Source: Bryobacter sp. (lineage in GTDB: Bacteria > Acidobacteriota > Terriglobia > Bryobacterales > Bryobacteraceae). Taken from it: a DNA stretch of 64,000 nucleotides. Positions 59,721-64,000 of this stretch are shown here, piece by piece. The translations under genes and the position numbers were made by a program. The stretch is from NCBI GenBank assembly GCA_022843605.1, contig JALHNI010000005.1:1-64000 (forward strand), written 5' to 3'. The stretch's first letter is position 1, and each line of letters starts with the position of its first letter. The notes beneath the pieces were generated by a model that had not been told where the DNA came from, searched no databases, and saw only the letters and a program-made list of their open reading frames with translations.

Positions 59721-60211
59721 TTCTCGTCCTTAATCATCCCCACCGAACGGCTGATCAAGCCCCCGATCGCTCCGAAACCCGCCCCGAGCGGGGCGCGCAG
59801 CAGTCCCGCTACGGTCATATTCCACAAATCACGAGCCCCATCCGCCGAGCGCACATACTCGGCGACGGAAAGCCCCTTCTTCGCAAAGTCCACGCTGGCG
59901 AACGGAAACTGTTGCAGCCGGTCAGTCAGGCCGTAGACCACCGTAAACAGCGTAAACGTGAACAGCATCGTGCCCGTGAGTCCAGCCAAGCCGCCAGCCA
60001 GCCCGGACAGCCAAAGGCGCTCGCCAGAGGGCTTAAAAGCTTTCAAGCCGGTCCAACCGCAGAGGTACATCGTTAACAGACCGAGTACCGTTTGCGCGAA
60101 CATCCAGGTTGTCCGCGAGATCGTGGTCATGGTGCCGGCGTAGATGTCCAACATGGTCATGATGCCGATGATGAGGCCATAGCGCAGCCCCAATTGAAAT
60201 GCGGTCTGCAC
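59717..60211 (-). CDS. hypothetical multi-TM membrane protein
   Basis: Several hydrophobic segments; convergent stop overlap (CTAG) with 59376-59720. Confidence 0.65.
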   Translation of the reverse strand: MQTAFQLGLRYGLIIGIMTMLDIYAGTMTTISRTTWMFAQTVLGLLTMYLCGWTGLKAFKPSGERLWLSGLAGGLAGLTGTMLFTFTLFTVVYGLTDRLQQFPFASVDFAKKGLSVAEYVRSADGARDLWNMTVAGLLRAPLGAGFGAIGGLISRSVGMIKDEN

Positions 60212-60213
60212 GC

Positions 60214-62286
60214 CTAGCGCACCAGTTCCTTCACCAGAGCATCCGCGCGGTAGATCTTGCGCAAGCTCTCGAGAATTCCCTGGCTGGCCACGTGGACGCT
60301 ACGCGCCATCGTGTCGGTGAATACGAAGCGATTCGGCAAGCCCTCGAGGTTGCCGTCGAACAAGATGCCGACGATCTCCCCTCGGGTGTTCACGGTCGGG
60401 CTTCCGGAGTTGCCGCCGTGCGTGTCGTGGGTCGAAACAAAATTGAAAGGCGTACGCAGATTGAGCCGCGATTTGCCGGTGATCCAGGTGGGTGGCAACT
60501 CAAAGGGCTCCTGTCCGGTTACGCGGGGATACATTCCGGCAAAGTTCGTGGCCCAGGGCACGTTCTCGCCCTTGGCGTTCTGGTAGCCCAACGTCTGTCC
60601 GTAAGACAGGCGCAAGGTAAACGTAGCGTCCGGATACTCGCGATCACCGTAGAGCGCGAACCGAATCTGCGCGATGCGGGTAGCGGCACCGCGCAGGGTG
60701 GCCTCTACCTGATCCTCATAGCGTTTGCGAACCTCGCGGGCGGGTAAGTCTACCGCCAGCATCAACTGGATCAGTGGATCCGGAGAAGCTTGCACCGCCT
60801 CCCAACTGTTCGCCAAACGCTTCCGCTCGGCGATCTCGGCCAGCTTCGTGCCGTTCACAATCGCCTCGGCGGCCGCGCGCGGCGTACGCCCTGCCAGTGC
60901 CTTCTGCATCGCGGGATGCTCGACTCCGAGCGTTTTCGTGGCCCAGGTGAAGTAGTTCTCGAGCATCGCGATCTCGAGCCCCTTGTTTAGCGGAGCCTCC
61001 GAATACATACGCTGTTCCACTTCAGGCAGAGCCGTCTCGGAGTACTCACGCAAGCGCTGTTCGTTTGGCTTGGTCTTTTCGGCTGAGTAACGCACGATGT
61101 CGCGCGCGATTGCCATCAGGTCGCCGCCACTCAACGAACGCTCGAGGACCACATAAGGCCCCATCAACGCGCGATAGCGCTCGTAGGCAGCTGCGATCTC
61201 ATCCCAGGTGGTACCGTAGCGTTTGGCTTTGGCCGGGTCGTCGGCCACCGCCTTCTTCAGCTTGTTTTCGTCCTCGCGTTTACGGGCCATCAGTGCCGGA
61301 TCATGCAGGCCCCCATCGAAGCCCTGATACGCTTTTAGGCTATTCAGCACGGAGTTCAGCAACTCGGTACCCGCCCGCTTGTTCTCAGCGGAAGTCGCCA
61401 TAAACGCTTCGAGCGCCTGCCGCATTCCGCGCAGGCGCCCCAGGGTGACCGGGAAGCTGACGTCGCGCTGGAACTCGAGCTCGGTCATTGTCGCCAGCCG
61501 TCCGGTTGTCCCCGGATGGCCCGACACAAACGTCAGTTCCTTGTCCTTGGCGCCGCTCTTGGACCAGGGGAAGTAATGCTGGGGCTTTACCGGAGCGTCT
61601 TTGTCGTAGGCGCGGAAGAATGCCATATCCAGGCAGTAGCGGGGAAAGGTGAAGTTGTCCGGATCGCCGCCAAAGGCCGCAATCGCGCTTTCCGGCGCGA
61701 ACACCAGGCGCACGTCGGTGTACTTCTTGTAGCGATAAAGGTGGTATAGGCCACCTGCATACAGCGTCACCACGTCGCAACGTTCACCGCCTGCGGCCAC
61801 ACATTCCTTTTCGATCCGGGACTGCGCTTCCTTCCGTTTCTGATTGGCTTCGCTGGGAGGCGTTGTGTCAGTCAAACCGGCGTTCACCTTTGCTGTCACG
61901 TCTTCAATCGACTGCAGAATGTTGATCTCGAGATCCGGGCAGCGTTTCTCCTCGGTTCGGGTCTTCGCCAGGAAGCCGATTTTCACGTAGTCCTGCGTGG
62001 GTGACGAAACCTTCTGGATGCAGTCCATTCCTACGTGGTGATTCGTAAACAGCAAACCCTCCCCCGAGACGAACGAGCCGGATCCGCCGTTGTTGAAGCG
62101 GACCGAGCCCAGTTGCAGCTGTCTCAGAAACTGGTCAGTGACCGTGAAACCGTACTTCTTGGCGATTGTTGCTTTGGGTACTTGATTGAACAGCCACATT
62201 CCCTCGTCGCCCCAAACCGTGGACGAACTGATGATCAGGATCAGCACCGCTGGCAGTGCTGTCGCGAATTTATTCATTCTGTGCAT
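60214..62286 (-). CDS. S46 family peptidase (dipeptidyl-peptidase 7/11-like)
   Basis: DEGMWLFNQVP...FNNGGSGSFVSGEGLLFTNHHVGMDCIQ; catalytic Ser in HDTHGGNSGSPTVN. Confidence 0.93.
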   Translation of the reverse strand: MHRMNKFATALPAVLILIISSSTVWGDEGMWLFNQVPKATIAKKYGFTVTDQFLRQLQLGSVRFNNGGSGSFVSGEGLLFTNHHVGMDCIQKVSSPTQDYVKIGFLAKTRTEEKRCPDLEINILQSIEDVTAKVNAGLTDTTPPSEANQKRKEAQSRIEKECVAAGGERCDVVTLYAGGLYHLYRYKKYTDVRLVFAPESAIAAFGGDPDNFTFPRYCLDMAFFRAYDKDAPVKPQHYFPWSKSGAKDKELTFVSGHPGTTGRLATMTELEFQRDVSFPVTLGRLRGMRQALEAFMATSAENKRAGTELLNSVLNSLKAYQGFDGGLHDPALMARKREDENKLKKAVADDPAKAKRYGTTWDEIAAAYERYRALMGPYVVLERSLSGGDLMAIARDIVRYSAEKTKPNEQRLREYSETALPEVEQRMYSEAPLNKGLEIAMLENYFTWATKTLGVEHPAMQKALAGRTPRAAAEAIVNGTKLAEIAERKRLANSWEAVQASPDPLIQLMLAVDLPAREVRKRYEDQVEATLRGAATRIAQIRFALYGDREYPDATFTLRLSYGQTLGYQNAKGENVPWATNFAGMYPRVTGQEPFELPPTWITGKSRLNLRTPFNFVSTHDTHGGNSGSPTVNTRGEIVGILFDGNLEGLPNRFVFTDTMARSVHVASQGILESLRKIYRADALVKELVR

Positions 62287-62406
62287 TGGACTCCCGATCC
62301 CTCCGCATTCTTATTGCCGATCGCTAAGGGTATTAAAATCTAGGGCTTACAAGAAGATTTGTCCCTAGCTACGCTTTGATTATCGCACTCGCTGTGCAAT
62401 ACTGAA

Positions 62407-63786
62407 ATGAAAGTCCGGCGCAAAATGAGCGTGAAAATCCTGGGTGACGCAGTCACCCGCTACCAAAAAATTCTGGAAACTGAATCTTTCCGAGATTTAG
62501 CGTGGGCCGACGAGCTCACGAAAAAGATGGAAGAGAGCCGCCTGGTGATTGCCGGACGACCGGTCTCTCCGTTTTTGCGCCCTCATTTTATCACGCGCAA
62601 GCAGTATGACCACATGGTGAAGGCGTCGGAATCGCTCACCTCGGCCATTGACCGCGTCAAGCGGCTCGCTCTCGCCAACCCCCAATTGCTGTCCCGCATG
62701 TCGCTGCTGCCAGCGGAGAAGATGTTGGCCCAGATTGACCCGGGATACTCTTATCTCGCGGTCACGTCGTTGCTCGATACCCATATTCAGAACGGCCATT
62801 TACACTTCAATCAGTACTCGGCGGAGACCCCCTCGGGCGTGGCTTTCGGCGAGTTACTCGGTGACCTCTTCTACGAGACCGGGCCAGTGAAAGAGTTCCG
62901 CAAGAAACACACCCTCAGCAAAGTGGGCGGCACCAAGTTTTTGCTGCAGGCCATTCTCCGCGCCTACAAAGAGTACGGTGGCAAAAAGAAGCCGCATATT
63001 GCGATTTTGGAGTTCCGCCAGCCCTTCGCGAACTTTGAGAGCAGCGAGTACCAGCTGCTGGCGCAACTGTTTCGCAAGCAGGGTTACAACGCTGAGGTGA
63101 TCTCCCTCGAGCAACTCGAGTACAAAAACGGTGTTTTGCGCCGGGGCGACTTTGAGATCGACCTGGTCTATCGCCGCGTGCGCATCTCTGAGTTCTTAGT
63201 ACGCTTCGACTTGAACCATGCCTTGCTCCGCGCCTATCGCGAGCGTAACGTTTGCCTGGTAAACAACTTCCGCGGCGAAGTCGCGCAGAAGAAAGCAATC
63301 TTCGACTTACTCACGGATGAATCGGTGACCGCAAATTTCCCGGTTATCGAGCGCAAGGCCATTCGCGAGTACATCCCTTGGACGCGAGTGGTGGCGAACG
63401 TCAAGTCGACCTACCAGAACAAGCCGATTGATCTCCCTGAGTTCGTGGGCCTCAACCGCGAGCGCCTCATCCTGCGCCCGAACGATCAACAGAGTGACCT
63501 TCCCGAGGTTCGCGGCTGGGAAGTGGACGATGCTCAATGGGAGCGTGCTGTCCGCCGGGCCACGGCGAATTCCTACGTGGTTCAGGAACGCATCGAGGCG
63601 GTGCACGCGCCTTTTCCGGTCCGAACGTACGCGGGCCTCGACTACCGCGAGATGAACATTGAAGTTCATCCCCATAGCTTCCTTGGCAAGGTGCACGGTT
63701 GTACCACTTGGCTCTCCACACCCTCGGCGAGTGGTTTCTCCACCGCGTCGGGTTTGGCGCCCACCTTTGTCATCGAAGGTAAATAG
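62407..63786 (+). CDS. ATP-grasp-like hypothetical protein
   Basis: C-terminal RLILRPNDQQSDLPEVRGWEVDDAQWERAVRRATANSYVVQERIE resembles an ATP-grasp region; no obvious Gly-rich loop. Confidence 0.55.
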   Translation: MKVRRKMSVKILGDAVTRYQKILETESFRDLAWADELTKKMEESRLVIAGRPVSPFLRPHFITRKQYDHMVKASESLTSAIDRVKRLALANPQLLSRMSLLPAEKMLAQIDPGYSYLAVTSLLDTHIQNGHLHFNQYSAETPSGVAFGELLGDLFYETGPVKEFRKKHTLSKVGGTKFLLQAILRAYKEYGGKKKPHIAILEFRQPFANFESSEYQLLAQLFRKQGYNAEVISLEQLEYKNGVLRRGDFEIDLVYRRVRISEFLVRFDLNHALLRAYRERNVCLVNNFRGEVAQKKAIFDLLTDESVTANFPVIERKAIREYIPWTRVVANVKSTYQNKPIDLPEFVGLNRERLILRPNDQQSDLPEVRGWEVDDAQWERAVRRATANSYVVQERIEAVHAPFPVRTYAGLDYREMNIEVHPHSFLGKVHGCTTWLSTPSASGFSTASGLAPTFVIEGK

Positions 63787-64000
63787 ACTCGGAAAGTCGC
63801 AAAATCCGTGTTCGGCGAAATGCCGTTCACAACGAATTTTGCGTTGCTCGATTCCAAGATAACCTTCCTATAATCAACGAGATGAACTCTACCTGTCTTT
63901 CTTTGGCACCCTGAAGAATCGCCAGGGCACCAGCTAAACTCCGGTCAGCTAGGTCGTGCGCGTAACCGGCGCGGCCTCACACGAACTTAGGAGTCTTCCG

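Noticed and set aside
63799-63842. Imperfect long hairpin GCAAAATCCGTGTTCGGC...GCCGTTCACAACGAATTTTGC after the ATP-grasp-like gene as a novel element
   Set aside because: Position directly downstream of a stop codon makes an ordinary transcription-end structure the simplest explanation

Overview
A GC-rich, gene-dense chromosomal window. Family content (SBBP-repeat/TIGR03437-like proteins, VWFA-related proteins, CarboxypepD_reg + TonB receptors, PEP-CTERM) suggests an Acidobacteriota genome, probably Bryobacterales/Solibacter-like (inference). Most of it is housekeeping: aceE, mutS, anmK, lpxD, ligA, rsgA, an S1 protein, rbfA, thrS. Also present: an NtrY/NtrX-like two-component pair, a SpoIIE-type phosphatase, a second histidine kinase, S46 and S66 peptidases, a sulfatase, an HpnI-like glycosyltransferase, a pilin, and several very large secreted repeat proteins. 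I saw no rRNA, convincing tRNA, CRISPR array, transposase or prophage. The best leads for something undescribed are: (i) a compact series of hairpins, one a perfect stem with a GCGA (GNRA) tetraloop, in the intergenic region 53040-53218; (ii) a TAACC/GGTTA cluster with a perfect 12-bp palindrome upstream of a membrane regulator-PD40 protein with a poorly characterised N-terminal domain; (iii) a PEP-CTERM protein with Cys...Gln motifs resembling thioester adhesin domains; (iv) mutually exclusive helices ending in a T6 tract just before a sulfatase gene; (v) a frameshifted C-terminal relic of a TonB-dependent receptor; (vi) an ATP-grasp-like protein with an apparently degenerate Gly-rich motif. 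No searches were run; all family names come from reading the supplied translations.
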